Part shown: positions 1-11,967 of the stretch, in pieces | How the letters are laid out: each line of letters begins with the position of its first letter | Numbering within the stretch: the stretch's first letter is position 1 | NCBI RefSeq assembly: GCF_003086295.3 | Contig: NC_092048.1 | Location: forward strand, 85,570,386 to 85,634,385 | DNA from: Arachis hypogaea | Taxonomy: Eukaryota; Streptophyta; Magnoliopsida; Fabales; Fabaceae | Reading direction: 5' to 3' | Length of the DNA: 64,000 nt | Position numbers and translations under genes: made by a program | Notes under the pieces: model-generated | Databases searched by the model: none | What the model was told of the DNA's origin: nothing | What the model saw: only the letters and a program-made list of their open reading frames with translations

Positions 1-476
1 GGTTGCCATCTACACCTTCATTTGAGTGGATGAAACTCATTTCTATTATCTTTATTATCCCACTTGAATATGGCTTGCTTGAAACAGATGGTCAACTTAG
101 GATGCTTTGTGGGATGAAGCGTAAAAGAAAGATGTTTCATAGTTGGCGTTGCAAATCAAGGCTCATTATGGTTGAAGCTTCAAGGAGTAAAGGTTGGACT
201 ACTGCTCAATTGGATGGGTCTAGGAGGATAGTTTGGTACTTCCATGAGAATTCATCTCTCTTGCCACCCAAAGGAAACCACCATGATCAACTCAAAGACG
301 GGTGTGAAAACAAAGTGTGGGATCCCGGATCACACAAGGAAGATCAACTTTGGGAGCCTATGGTTTGTGAAGAACTCCATCAAAGATTTGAGTTATTAAC
401 TTTGAATGATGAAGCACAATGGAAGTCCAAGCATTGGTGGATGTTCAAGGATGGATTCAAGCACAAGCCACCTTGA
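1..476 (+). CDS. ORF1 C-terminal part, unknown protein of family A elements
   Basis: An open frame enters from the left edge (codons from position 3) and stops at TGA 474-476. It matches the last 157 residues of ORF1 in A2 with few changes and, more distantly, the end of ORF1 in D. Blocks kept between A and D are PLEYGLLETDGQL, KVWDPG and a terminal KHWW...KHKPP. There is no gag zinc knuckle, protease, RT or integrase motif. I do not recognise a function. The position, between leader and the post-stop hairpin, is where gag-pol sits in family B, so a structural or packaging role is possible but is inference. Confidence 0.8.
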   Translation, partial: LPSTPSFEWMKLISIIFIIPLEYGLLETDGQLRMLCGMKRKRKMFHSWRCKSRLIMVEASRSKGWTTAQLDGSRRIVWYFHENSSLLPPKGNHHDQLKDGCENKVWDPGSHKEDQLWEPMVCEELHQRFELLTLNDEAQWKSKHWWMFKDGFKHKPP

Positions 477-525
477 TGAAGAGCTCCCCATAAGTCCAAC
501 TTAAGGACAATAAACAAAAGTGCTA

Positions 526-543
526 GGTGGGAGACACCCCACC
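526..543 (+). other. Post-stop hairpin H1 (family A)
   Basis: GGTGGG-AGACAC-CCCACC forms a six-pair stem 49 nt after the ORF1 stop. The same hairpin is found 49 nt after ORF1 in A2 and D, and a covarying form about 41 nt after pol in family B. No function is known to me. Confidence 0.7.
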
Positions 544-740
544 ATGGTAACATCTTTTCATCTTTCTCTTTTGTACATATTGGTAAAAAAAGTTTAATTT
601 CATGTTTTGTTTGATTAGTTGAGTTTAATTGGGAGTCTAGTAGGTTAAATAAGGTTTTATGATGTTTTGATAGCTGTTTGGAGGTTTGGAATGCTTGGAT
701 TGGTGCCAAAGCATAGAAAAATTTTGAAAAACAGAGCACC

Positions 741-1100
741 ACCCACGCGCACACACACTCCACACGTACGTGTGAATCAAGCAATTTCGGGCATCCACGC
801 GGATGCGCCAATGTACGTGTACACGTGGATTGAATTTTTCCACTTCCCATACATTCACCCAAGAGTTGTGCCTGAAGTGTGCCAACTTGGTGCCCCAGGG
901 CACGCGAACGCGTACCTTGCGTGTCCGCGTCGACTCTCCGCTTTGCCATGCACGCGTACGCGTTGCTTCCATTTCATCAATCCACGCTTACGCGCACATG
1001 ACGCGCACTCGTGGATTGCTCTGTTTCACCTTCTTTTCTTCTCTTCTTTCCATTTCTTTCCTTCTTCTCTTTTCTCTTCTTTTCTTTCCACCCTTCAAAG
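741..1100 (+). repeat. Family A internal GC-palindrome cluster and pyrimidine tract
   Basis: Positions 741-1017 hold many ACGCG, CGCGT, TACGTGTA and similar palindromic cores in an otherwise AT-rich element. Positions 1018-1100 are a C/T tract. A2 has the same arrangement at 24859-25170. Open frames across this stretch are composition artefacts. Confidence 0.7.
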
Positions 1101-2189
1101 ATCATCCGACACTACCAAACATCATATAACACCATTTTCTTTAGTTATTTAGTTAGTTTAATTTTTGTTTTCCATTATAAGTGTTGGATTACTAATCTTG
1201 TTTACCATATTCTGCTGCTTATTACTAATGGGATGTTAGTTTAACATCTTTGTTGTTATTGTCATCGTTGGATTCCTTTTTTGAAGTTGCAATTTATTAC
1301 TTGGTCTTGAATTTTCATGTTGAACATTTGTGAATACCAAGTACTTGTTACATTGCCTTCATGCATCTTACCTCTTTGAATTGCATGTTTTGGCCACCAT
1401 GCATTCATCATCTATTGTTAGGAAATTGTACATTATCAATGCATTTTTTTAGGATGCTTGTTCTAAGTGACATCACCTATTTCATGCATTGAGATTGTAG
1501 AATTGTGAAATTGGATCAAAGCTTTCCTAGTGACATATTTTTGAGCTTTGTAAAGCTTTGTGGGCCATGCTTGCTATGTGATTGATTTCTATCTTCTTTT
1601 TTCTAAGTCCCATAGCATCCATGTGTTTCACCTCTATGTCACTTAGGTGTTGTAACAACTTCAATATGTGTCATTGACTGTTGTGTGAGTTTTATATACC
1701 ATTTTGTTCACTAAGTCTACCTACACATCAATCAATGTTCATGCATTTTCCAATTTCACAATCGCTTGATTTTTGCTTGAATGCTTTTATACTTCTTCAC
1801 TACTTGTTGGGTTGTTTTAGCCTAAAAGTCTTTTAAAGTATCTCAAGCACACTAGAATGAGTGAAGTGCATGTTTTATTTTGTATAATTGTGACATGATT
1901 TTTAAATACTAGAGTGTGAGTTCTAACCCGCATGCAAGTTAGAACACATACAACTATTTTTCATCAATGTCACACCAATTCACTCACTCAATTCTAGTGA
2001 TCCACCTCATTCCAACAATTCACGCTTCCTAGTTTTGTATATTTTCATCTTGCGGTGTTTATTCTGTTTTTCATGATCAATGCACCATAAGCCAAAACGG
2101 AAGTGGGAGAAGAACACACAGCATCGGTTGACCTACCAACTGAAGGTAGCAACTAGGAAAGTTGCCGTACCCCCTTGTTCATCTTTGAG
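1101..2189 (+). other. Non-coding internal region of A1
   Basis: AT-rich sequence collinear with A2 25175-26290, where D carries its ORF2 region. I find no supported open frame, so ORF2 appears lost in family A. Confidence 0.6.
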
Positions 2190-2230
2190 TGCACCGAGGA
2201 CGGTGCAAAATTTTAAGTGTGGGGAGGTCG
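2190..2230 (+). other. Internal hairpin H2 plus PPT-like motif (A1)
   Basis: TGCACCG-AGGA-CGGTGCA (2190-2207) is a perfect seven-pair stem with an AGGA loop. It is followed after a few bases by TTTTAAGTGTGGGGAGGTCG (2211-2230), nearly the same as the 3' polypurine tract at 3719-3735. Confidence 0.75.
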
Positions 2231-2952
2231 TCCGACTATTCGGTGTTTTTGGGTAACAAGTTTCTAATTCCAACACTTTTTCATTTCATTTTTAGGACTT
2301 TTAGATTTTTTGGTTGCATTGCATATGTATATATTAAGCTTAGTCAAAATCATGATATTTTTCAAGGATTTTATCTATAGGGCACCCCAATTGATTGAAA
2401 AAAAATTTTTTTTTAGAACTTGCTTGAATTATATACTTTGTGGAACATGATTTTTGAGCTAAGAACACAAGCGTGTGAGATTTGAGCCTAATTGTGTGGT
2501 TACATCATATATAACCACTTACTTTCATTCTTGTGTGCAATATTCTCTTCCTATGATTGTAATCTTTGATTTGTTTGATTCTTTATGTCCATTACTTTGT
2601 GTATAAATGCATCTATATGATTGAGGCCATTGCTCAAATAGCTCACTTACCCAAATAAGCATACCTTTTATCTTCCATTGATAACCAATTTGAGCCTATG
2701 CTTAACCCATTTATTCTTAATTGTAGCACATTACAAGCTTAAGTGAAAAATAATAAATGTCCCTTGTTTGGATCTTTGATTAGCTTAGGCTAGTGAGAGT
2801 GTTCATCATTTGATTTTGGGAGAGTTGGGAACATTGGGTAGAGATAAAAATGTGTTTACGTTTTTGTTGAAAAATCTTGGGAATTGGGTACATACTCATG
2901 TATTAATCATGTGTAAACCATATGCATTGATGTTCTTGTATATATATTTCAG

Positions 2953-3065
2953 TTTGAAAAAAAAATAAATGAAAAAAAATATAATAATAAAAAAAAGAAA
3001 AAAAAGAGAAAATAAATAATAGAAATAGAAAAAGAAAGACAAAGAATTGCAATAAAAAGGGGACA
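2953..3065 (+). repeat. A-rich low-complexity tract
   Basis: Purine-rich, mostly A with short G and T interruptions. A2 has a similar tract at 27042-27175. The minus-strand frame rich in F, Y and L here is an artefact. Confidence 0.8.
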
Positions 3066-3414
3066 AAAATACCCCAAAGCAAGGTTCAATAAAAGTCAAT
3101 GCATATGGGTGGTGATAAAAAAGAGAATGCATGAGTGTGTGAAAAAGTGAAGAATGGGTAGTTAGGTTTGTTTAGAATTGTATAGGTTGTCATAGGTTAG
3201 GTGGGAAGTTTAAGTTAATCAAAGATTCAAATCTCAAGCCCACTTGACCATATGCATCCTACCTTGACCCTAACCCCATTACAACCTATGGGAAGTCCTC
3301 ATGATATTTGTATGCATGCATGAAATAATTGTTGATTGTTAAATAAAAAACAAATCTTGGAAAACATGATTAGGGGAGAATTGAGTGAACCAACCCCATA
3401 CACTTGAGTGCCTA

Positions 3415-3449
3415 GAGCGGATACACATCCGGTGAGGGTTCGATCGCTC
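3415..3449 (+). other. Conserved folded motif with tRNA B-box-like core
   Basis: GAGCG (3415-3419) pairs with CGCTC (3445-3449). Inside, CGGAT-ACAC-ATCCG forms a short hairpin, followed by GAGGGTTCGATC, which resembles a tRNA T-arm/B box. It is identical in A2 (27524-27558). No full tRNA fold is present. Confidence 0.4.
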
Positions 3450-3698
3450 AATTACATGTTTCCACCCATGATCATCTCTTTTCTTGCAAGTTTGTAAAAT
3501 CTTTTTAATAATTCAATTCAATTGTGGGTTGAGTGATTGCTATTGCCTTAGCCCTTGTGTCTGTATATGTATTCTTGGAAATTGATTTATTTTGACTAAG
3601 TAGATGCATTCATGTAGATAGATTGCATATAGATAGGTTGCATGTAGTTAGTTTGCATTGAATAAATGTTGATGTCCCTTTGCTTCTTTCTTGATTTT

Positions 3699-3735
3699 AG
3701 CATTAGGACATGCTTAGTTTAAGTGTGGGGAGATT
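3699..3735 (+). other. 3' hairpin and polypurine tract of A1
   Basis: AGCAT and ATGCT flank TAGGAC; the inner pair is mutated compared with A2, which has AGCATG-AGGA-CATGCT. TTTAAGTGTGGGGAGATT (3718-3735) abuts the LTR, the expected place of the plus-strand primer. Confidence 0.75.
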
Positions 3736-5415
3736 TGATAAACTCCGATTTCGTGATTTATCTTATGCTTATTTTGGGGGATTTTATCACCTTTTCTCAC
3801 ATTTATTCAATAAAATAGCATGGTTTTGTAATTCTCCCTTGAATTGTGCTTAAATGTGAAAACATGCTTTTTAGGCCCTAAAATTAGTAATTTTAATTCA
3901 CTTTAATTCCATTCGATGCCTTGATGTATTTTTTGGGTGATTTCAGGTTCATAGGGCAAGTATTAGATGGAAGAAGTGAGGAGAAAATCATGCAAAGTGG
4001 GAGAACTTATGAAGAAATGAAGGAACCGTAAAGCTGTCAAGTCCGACCTCTTTGCACTCAATCGACCATAACTTTAGCTATAGAGGTCCAAATGAGGCGG
4101 TTCTAGTTGCGTTGGAAAGCTAACATCCAGGGCTTCAAAATGATATAAAATTTGCCATATGTTACTTCGCGTTCAGGGGCACGCACGCGCCATGTACACG
4201 TGCACGCCGATGCTGCCGTGGCCCACTAAAGTAAATTCGCCCCCAGCGATTTCTGAAGCACTTTAGGCCCAACCCAACTCATTTCTAATGCTATTTCATG
4301 CAGAATTCAAGCTTGGACAAAGGGGGGAGCAATTTTTTGGTAGTATAGCATCATGTAGGTTAGTTTCTAAAGAGAAAAGCTCCCTCTTCTCTCTAGAATT
4401 AGGTTAGGTTAATCTCTCTTAGATTTAGGTTCAATTACATGTTTTCATCTTGTTTCTTTTATGAATTCTTGCTTCTACTCTTTCATTCTCTTGATTTGTA
4501 ATGTTAATTTCCTTTTTTGCTCTCTTTTATGTTCATGGATGCTTATGTTGGATTTAGATCTCTTTTAATGAAATTTAATGTTTGATGTTCTTTTAATTGT
4601 TGATTTGAGTTGTGAATTTACTTTTCTTGCAATTGGTAGTTGGTAGATTTTACTATTTCTTGCTCATTTATTATGCTTTCTTTTTATGCCTTCCAAGTGT
4701 TTAACAAAATGCTTGGTTGGATGTTAGAGTAGATTTTGAGCATTCTTGGCTTGGAAAGAGTAATTAGGCAATCTTGAGTCATGAAAACCCAACTCATGTT
4801 GGTGATCTAGAGTTGTTAGCTAATATTGTTTCCATTGACGCTAATCTTTTGCTAATTTAATTAGTAAGTTGATTAGGACTTTTGGATTGAGATTAGCTAG
4901 TCTTATTAGACTTTCTCTCATGGAAGATAATATGATACCTTCTTCCAATGTTGGAGATGACGTAATCAGATAAATTCTTGTTTATATTTGTGACATGATT
5001 AACTAGTCTTGTTTGACTTTCTCCCTTTGTGTTGGAGTTGACTAAATAAGATGAATTGATCATTGTATGACTAGGATACAAAGCCTATGATCTCAATCTT
5101 TGCCATGAATGTCTCTCTTTATTAATTGCTTTCTTTAATTGCTCTCTTTACTTTTCTTGTCATTTATTTTATTGCCCCTCTTATAAACCAAAACCCCCTT
5201 ACCCCACTTCATAGCCAATAATTAACCACTTCATTGCAATTCCTTGTGAGACGACCCGGAGTCTAAATACTCCGGTTAATTTTCATTTGGGGTTTGTTAA
5301 TTGTGACAACCAAAATTTTTGTATGAAAGGATTCTTGATTGGTTTAGAAACTATACTTCACAACGAGAATTCATTCATTTGAGGAAATTCTAAACCGTCA
5401 AAAATCTCTTCATCA
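3736..5415 (+). repeat. A1 3' LTR (1680 bp)
   Basis: It starts TGATAAACTCC and ends TTCATCA. It has the family A parts: TATAAAAT at 4144-4151, a GC-palindrome cluster at 4167-4215 just downstream, and GAGACGACCCGG near 5250. It has the same length class as the A2 LTRs and is visibly diverged from them. Confidence 0.92.
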
Positions 5416-5987
5416 AAGTCCAACCATCCTCTTGCAACTGGTTTGAGATCTTCTCTCTTGAGTTGGTTTGGGACTCCTTTTGAATTGGTTATCCACTTAG
5501 TTTCAGGGAGGCATATGTCCTCTAGAACTTGGTCTAACCCCTTATCTTCTCTCACCATTCTCCTATTAAAGGATTCTGGATCATCTTGTAGTTGAGACAA
5601 TTTGAAGACCTCTCTTATTTTGTCCAGATGGAAGTAAATAATCCTTCCTCTGACCATGGTTCTGTAGGTATGAAAGGCGGTTCCAGTTATTCTCTGCTTA
5701 TCTGTCAGCCACATATTTGAATAGAATTCCTGAACCATGTTTCTTCCAACCCTTGTTTCAGGATTAGCTAGAAGTTCCCATCCTCTATTTCGAATTTGCT
5801 CTTGGATCTCCGGATATTCATCTTCTTTCAGATTGAATTTAACTTCCGGGATCACTGATCTTAGAACCATTATTTTATGGTAATGGTCTGCATGTTCTTT
5901 GGTGAAGAACCTCTCTTGATTCCAAAGACTCTTTGGAGTATTCTCTTTCTTGCCTCTTGAATTGGTTTATTTTCCCTTAGGAGCCAT
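5416..5987 (-). pseudogene. B4 ORF2, plant transposon protein-like domain, interrupted by A1
   Basis: The start is ATG at 5987 (MAPKGK), the same start as in B1 and B2. The seventh codon is TAA, so the frame is dead near its start. The following 170 residues (5870-5421) match ORF2 of B2 and contain the conserved RxxW...VxEFY region that I associate with the 'putative plant transposon protein' domain found in extra ORFs of plant Ty3 elements. The frame then runs into the A1 LTR, so the C-terminal part is displaced out of the window. In Athila-type elements this position is taken by an env-like ORF; I see no signal peptide or membrane segment here. Function is unknown. Confidence 0.75.
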
Positions 5988-6024
5988 GATCTTGATGAGT
6001 CTTAGCTTAGTGATCACAGAAAAA

Positions 6025-6061
6025 CACACCAAACTTAGAGGTTTGCTTGCCCTCAAGCAAA
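6025..6061 (-). other. B4 internal hairpin H2 and PPT-like motif
   Basis: On the minus strand TTTGCTTG-AGGG-CAAGCAAA (6061-6042, eight pairs) is followed by CTAAGTTTGGTGTG (6038-6025), about 40 nt before the ORF2 start. B1 has the same module at 40188-40224. Confidence 0.75.
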
Positions 6062-6540
6062 AGAAAGGAAAGGGGAGAGAGAGGAAGAGAGGCGAATTCG
6101 AATGGTGGAGAGGAGGAGATGGCCTAATGTGTATTTATAAGAGGAGGGGAAAGATTTCGAAAATTTTGAAAGAGATATGACATAGAGATATGATTGGTGG
6201 AAGAAAATAAAATCATGATGTGAAAAAGATGAGATTTTTAATTGAAAAAGATATAAAGAGGTTAAATCTGAAAATTTGTTTATGCATCTAAGAAATAAGA
6301 GATGATATGATGAGTTTGAAAAGATTTGGAAAGAAATTGAAAAGATACTTGAGTTTTTTTGAAGAAGATTTGGGAAGGATTTGAAGGTAATTTGAAAAGA
6401 GATTTAGAAAAGTGTTGAATTTTTTGAAAATTGAGGGTGAATGATGAAAGTTTGAAACATGTTTATGTAGAAAATTATGAGTCAAAACATGAAAATTTGA
6501 AAAATTTTGAAGTGGAAAACAAAATCCTCTCCCCCTGTCT
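6062..6540 (-). other. AT/GA-rich non-coding stretch between palindromes and H2
   Basis: Repeated GAAAAGAT-like words on the plus strand (pyrimidine-rich in element sense). B2 has the same at 44459-44940. No supported gene. Confidence 0.6.
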
Positions 6541-6750
6541 TTCTGGAGTTTAACGCCTAGAATGGTATCCATTCTGGCGTTTAACGCCCATAAGTTGGCC
6601 ATTGTGGCGTTTAACGCCCAGCCAGGTACCCTGGCTGGCGTTAAACGCCAGAAATCCTTTGTTACTGGGCATTTTTCTGAACGCCCAAGATGCTGCAATT
6701 CTGGCGTTAAACACCCAGAATGGTACCCATTCTGGCGTTTAACGCCCAAA
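6541..6750 (-). repeat. Post-pol palindrome cluster GGCGTTNAACGCC of B4
   Basis: At least seven copies of TGGCGTTTAACGCCCA-type palindromes separated by 15-35 nt spacers, some spacers themselves partly self-complementary (CCAGCCAGGTACCCTGGCTGG). The same cluster is in B1 (39968-40142) and B2 (44948-45189). Confidence 0.9.
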
Positions 6751-6914
6751 ATGCTCCTTACTAGCATTTTCTTGCCAGTGAGCTCCTTTTCTCTGCCTTT
6801 TTACGCTGAATCTTTCTGTAACTCTGTGAATTCCTTCAATTTTGATGGTTAATCTTGAAGAGAATTTATATTAAACTTCTCTAAGTATTAAGTAAAATAA
6901 ATAACCTGCTAATG

Positions 6915-6932
6915 GCTGGGTTGCCTCCCAGC
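6915..6932 (-). other. Post-stop hairpin H1 of B4
   Basis: GCTGGG-AGGCAA-CCCAGC on the minus strand, a perfect six-pair stem 41 nt after the pol stop at 6974. Confidence 0.72.
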
Positions 6933-6973
6933 AAGCGCTTCTTTATTGTCTTTAGCTGGACCTTGACTGAGCT

Positions 6974-9900
6974 TTATTCAAGCCTCAGTTTTGAGCATTC
7001 TTGCTCAAAATTGCTTTCAAGATAATGTTTGATTCTCTGTCCATTAACAATGAACTTTTTATCAGAATCAATATCCTGAAGCTCAACATATCCATACGGT
7101 GATACACTTGTGATCACATATGGTCTCCTCCATCGGGATTTCAATTTCCCAGGGAATAGTCTGAGCCTAGAGTTAAAGAGCAGAACCTTTTGTCCTGGTT
7201 CAAAGAATCTAGATGACAGTTTCTTGTCATGCCACTTTTTTGCTTTCTCCTTATAAATTTTAGCATTTTCAAAAGCATTAAGCCTGAATTCCTCTAGCTC
7301 ATTCAGCTGGAGCAATCTTTTCTTTCCAGCTAACTTAGCATCCAGGTTTAGGAATCTGGTTGCCCAGTAGGCCTTTTGTTCCAGTTCTACGGGCAAATGA
7401 CAGGCCTTGCCATACACAAGCTGGTATGGAGAGGTTCCTATAGGAGTCTTGAATGCTGTTCTATATGCCCACAGAGCATCATCCAAACTTTTTGCCCAAT
7501 CCTTTCTACGGGCAATTACAGTCTGTTCCAGGATTCTTTTTAGTTCTCTATTAGAGACTTCAGCCTGCCCATTTGTCTGTGGGTGATATGGAGTTGCTAC
7601 TTTGTGGCTAATTCCATATCGTACCAGAGCATAGTAGAGCTGTTTATTGCAGAAATGAGTGCCCCCATCACTGATTAGTACTCTGGGGATGCCAAATCTG
7701 CTGAAGATATGTTTCTGGAGGAATTTCAGTACGGTCTTAGTATCATTAGTGGGTGTGGCAATTGCTTCTACCCATTTAGATACATAGTCTACTGCCACCA
7801 GAATGTAAGTGTTTGAGTATGATGGTGGGAAGGGACCCATGAAGTCAGTACCCTATACATCAAATAACTCAATCTCTAAGATCCCTTGTTGAGGCATGGC
7901 ATAACCATGAGGCAAGTTGCCAGCTCTTTGGCAACTGTCACAGTTACGCACAAATTCTTGGGCATCTCTATAGAGAGTAGGCCAATAGAAGCCACATTGG
8001 AGGACCTTAGTGGCTGTTCGCTCACCTCCGAAATATCCTCCATACTGTGATCCATGGCAGTGTCATAGGATCTTCTATGCCTCTTCTCTTGGTACGCATC
8101 TGCGGATCATTCCGTCTGCACTTCTCTTAAAGAGATATGGTTCATCCCAAAAGTAGTACTATGCATCTAAAATTAGTTTTTTCGTTTGTACCCTGCTGTA
8201 CTCTTTGGGTATGAACCTCACAACTTTATAATTTACAATGTCTTCAAACCATGGTGCTTCATGAATGGTGAAAAGATGCTTATCCGGAAAGGTTTCAGAG
8301 ATCTCAGCAGGAGGGAGGGGCGCCCCTGCTACTGGTTCTATCCGGGACAGGTGATCAGCTACCTGGTTCTCTGTCCCTTTTCTATCTCTTATTTCTATAT
8401 CAAACTCTTGCAGAAGCAACACCCATCTTATGAGCCTGGGTTTTGAATCCTGCTTTATGAGTAGGTATTTAAGAGCAGCATGGTCAGTATACACAATCAC
8501 TTTTGAACCTGCTAAATAGGATCTGAACTTGTCAATGGCATAAACCACTGCAAGTAACTCTTTTTCTGTGGTTGTATAATTCTTCTGTGCATCATTTAAA
8601 ACATCGCTAGCATAGTAAATGACGTGCAGAAGCTTGTTATGCCTCTGTCCCAACACTGCACCAATGGCATGGTCATTGGCATCACACATTAGTTCGAATG
8701 GTAATGTCTAGTCTGGTGTAGAGATGACTGGTGCTGTGACCAGCTTAGCTTTCAGGCTCTCAAACACTCTGTGTCAAACACAAATGGCATGTTAGCAGCT
8801 AGCAGATTGCTCAGAGGTTTTGTAATTTTTGAAAAATCCTTTATAAACCTCCTGTAGAATACTACATGTCCCAGAAAGCTTCTAATTGCCTTTACATTGG
8901 CAGGTGGTGGTAATTTTTCAATTACCTCTATCTTAGCTTGATCCACCTCTATTCCTTTGTTCGAAATTTTATGCCCAAGCACAATTCCTTCAGTCACCAT
9001 AAAGTGACATTTTCCCAGTTTAAAACTAGGTTGGTCTCTTGGCATCTTTTCAGAACAAGTGCTAGATGATCAAGACAGGAGCTGAATGAGTCTCCAAATA
9101 CTGAGAAGTCATCCATGAAGACTTCCAGAAATTTTTTCACCATATCAGAGAAAATAGAAAGCATGCACCTCTAAAAGGTTGCAGGTGCATTGCACAGACC
9201 AAAAGGCATCCTTCTGTAGGCAAATACTCCAGAAGGACATGTGAATGCTGTTTTCTCTTGATCCTGAGGATCTACTGCAATTTGGTTGTAGCCTGGATAG
9301 CCATCCAAAAAGTAGTAATAGTCATGACCTGCTAGTCTCTCTAGCATCTGGTCTATGAATGGTAAAGGAAAATGATCATTTCTGGTGGCTATATTGAGCC
9401 TTCTGTAGTCAATACACATACGCAACCCTGTAACTGTTCTTGTAGGAACCAGTTCATTCTTTTCATTGTGAACCACTGTCATGCCTCCCTTTTTGGGTAC
9501 AACTTGGACAGGGCTTACCCAGGGGCTATCAGAAATAGGATAAATAATCTCAGCCTCTAGTAACTTAGTGACCTCTTTCTGCACCACCTCCTTCATGGCT
9601 GGATTTAGCCGCCTTTGTGGTTGAACCACTAGCTTAGCATCATCCTCCAATAGGATCTTGTGCATGCATCTTGCTGGGCTAATGCCTTTAAGATCACTTA
9701 TAGACCACCCAAGAGCTGTCTTGTGTGTCTTTAGCACTTGAATTAGTGCTTTCTCTTCCTGTGGATTTAAAGCAGAGCGTATGATCACTGGAAAAGTGTC
9801 ACCTTCTCCCAGAAATGCATATTTCAGGGATGGTGGTAGTGGTTTGAGCTCGGGTTTAGGAGGCTTATCCTCTTCCTGAGGAATTTTCAAAGGTTCTTTT

Positions 9901-11967
9901 ATTTCCTCTGATTTCTCCAGATCAGGCTGAACATCTTTAAAGATGTCCTCTAGCTCTGATTCGAGATTTTCAGTCATATTGATCTCTTCCACCAAAGAGT
10001 CAATAATATCAGTGCTCATGCAGTCATTTGATGTATCTGGATGCTGCATAGCTTTGACAACATTTAACTTGAACTCATCCTCATTGACTCTCAGGGTCAC
10101 TTCCCCTTTTTGTACATCAATAAGAGTTCGTCCAGTTGCTAGGAAGGGTCTTCCTAGAATGAGAGTTGCACTCTTGTGCTCCTCCATTTCCAGCACTACA
10201 AATTCAGTGGGAAAGGCAAATGGCCCAACCTTGATAATTATGTCCTCAATTATGCCTGATGGATATTTAATGGAGCCATCAGCAAGTTGAAGACATATCT
10301 GGGTTAGTTTGACTTCTTCAGTCAAGCCAAGCTTTCTAATAGTGGATGCAAGCATTAGGTTGATAGTTGCCCCAAGGTCACAGAGAGTTGTCTTGGTACA
10401 AGCACCCTCTAATGTGCATGGTATCATAAAGCTTCCTGGATCTTGAAGCTTCTCTGGTAAGCTTTCAGAATGACTGCACTGCATTCTTCAGTGAGAAACA
10501 CTTTTTCAGTTTCTCTCTAATCCTTCTTATGACTTAAGATCTCTTTCATGAACTTAGCATAAGAGGGTATTTGCTCAAGTGCCTCTGCAAATGGGATCTT
10601 TATCTCAAGAGTCCTGAGATAGTCTGCAAAGCGAGCAAATTGTTTATCTTGCTCCGCTTGGCAGAGTTTCTGAGGATAAGGCATCTTGGCTTTATATTCT
10701 TCAACCTTAGTTGCTACAGGGTTATTCCCTATAGAGGTGGTTGGAGAAGCCTTCTTAGAGGGGTTACTATCAGCACTTGTAGGTGTCTGATCCCTCATTG
10801 GCGTTTGAACGCCAGGATTGGGTGCTTGATGGGCGTTTAACGCCAGCTTCCCACCCCTTTTTGGCGTTTGAATGCCAGAACTGGGCAAGGGATGGGCGTT
10901 CAACGCCAAATTTTCACCCTTTTCTGGCGTTTGAACGCCAGAATCATTCCTCTCTGGGCTCTTGCTGTCCTCAGAGGGATTTTGGGCAGTGGTTCGGTTA
11001 TCCTCTGTCAGTTGTTCCTTTCTTGGCTTTCTGCTACTTTGAGCTGATTTATTCAATGTCTTCCCGCTCCTTAATTGGACAGCTTGGCATTCTTCTGTTA
11101 TCCGTTTAGATAGCTGCTGTCTTGTCTGATTCAATTGTGCTTCCATATTCTTGTTAGCATTTTTAGTGTCTTGGAGCATCTCTTTAAATTTTGCTAATTG
11201 TTTTGTCATAAGGAGTAATTGCTGATTAAGTTCAACAATCTGTTCTTGAGAATTAGGATCAGTAGTTACTGTCTTAGCCTATTCTTTATGAAGGACTCAC
11301 TGCTTGAGTACAGATATTGATTTCTAGCAACCGTATCTATGAGTTCTTGAGCTTCTTCATTCGTCTTTCTCATGTGTATAGATCCACCAGCTGAGTAGTC
11401 TAGAGACATTTGAGCTCTTTCTGTAAGCCCATAATAGAAGATTTCTAACTGTACCCACTCTGAAAACATTTCAGAGGGGCATTTCCTTAGCATCCCTCTG
11501 TACCTCTGCCAGGCATTATAAAGGGATTCATGATCCTCTTGTTTAAAGCCTTGGATGTCCAGCCTCAGCTGTGTCATCCTTTTTGGAGGGTAAAATTGAT
11601 TCAGGAATTTGTCTGATAACTGTCTCCATGTTTTTATGCTTGCTGTGGGTTGGTTATTTAACCACCTCTTAGCTTGATCTTTTACAGCAAATGGAAACAG
11701 TAATAATCTGTAGACGTCCTGATCCACTTCTTTATCACGTACTGTGTCAAAAATTTGTAAGAACTGTGCCAGAAACTCAGTAGGTTCTTCCTGTGGAAGA
11801 CTGGAATACTGGCAATTTTGCTGCACCATGATAATGAGCTGAGGATTTAGCTCAAAACTGCTTGCTTTGATGGGAGGTATATAGATGCTACTCCCATATG
11901 CAGCTGTAATGGGGTTAACATATGACCCCAGAGTCCTTCTGGACTGTTCATTTCCACTTATGTCCAT
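6974..11967 (-). pseudogene. B4 gag-pol polyprotein, multiply broken
   Basis: This encoded one Ty3-type polyprotein: gag, aspartic protease, reverse transcriptase, RNase H and integrase. Start ATG at 11967 (MDISGNEQS). The gag core, with AKRWLNNQP and QEEPTEFLAQFLQ, lies near 11800-11300. The protease DLGA is near 10375, RT FMDD near 9110, RNase H with its [10 protein letters not shown] block 8700-8270, and integrase zinc-finger and D,D35E core about 8060-7500. The integrase C-terminus has no chromodomain. The copy is dead: the frame shifts several times (gag end near 11270, near 10490, near 9040 and 8760), with stops such as 10517-10519, 9171-9173 and 8159-8161. A 10 bp or so gap near 8763 removes part of the block that B2 keeps. 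The last segment (7840-6974) is a clean frame containing SDGGTHF and AEVSNREL. Confidence 0.92.
10799..10945 (-). repeat. Palindromes inside the gag coding region of B4
   Basis: Five or so GGCGTTNAACGCC palindromes lie between the gag core and protease. They are translated in frame as repeats of the type GVQTP...LALNAH. B1 and B2 have them at the same place. Confidence 0.85.

Larger units (their letters stand above)
1..5420 (+). mobile_element. A1: 3' part of a family A non-autonomous LTR retrotransposon
   Basis: The window opens inside this element. Visible parts in order are the end of ORF1, a post-stop hairpin, a GC-palindrome cluster, a pyrimidine tract, an internal hairpin with PPT-like motif, an A-rich tract, the 3' hairpin and PPT, and a complete 3' LTR. 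It is collinear with A2 at 24110-29519. There is no pol. It lies inside ORF2 of B4: the LTR ends at 5415 and is followed by AAGTC (5416-5420), the bases at which the equivalent ORF2 of B2 is uninterrupted (near 43837). The matching TSD and the 5' LTR are outside the window. Confidence 0.93.

Noticed and set aside
667..1152. Open frames on both strands across the GC-palindrome cluster of A1 (and 24734-25229 in A2)
   Set aside because: They exist because CG-rich palindromes lack stops. They have no start shared with other copies and no domain-like content.
2896..3132. Membrane-like F/L/Y-rich minus-strand frame (also near 27000 and 40700)
   Set aside because: Translation of A-rich tracts in reverse; not conserved in frame between copies.
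3417..3447. A complete tRNA gene
   Set aside because: Only a T-arm-like word and short stems; no acceptor stem, anticodon arm or A box.
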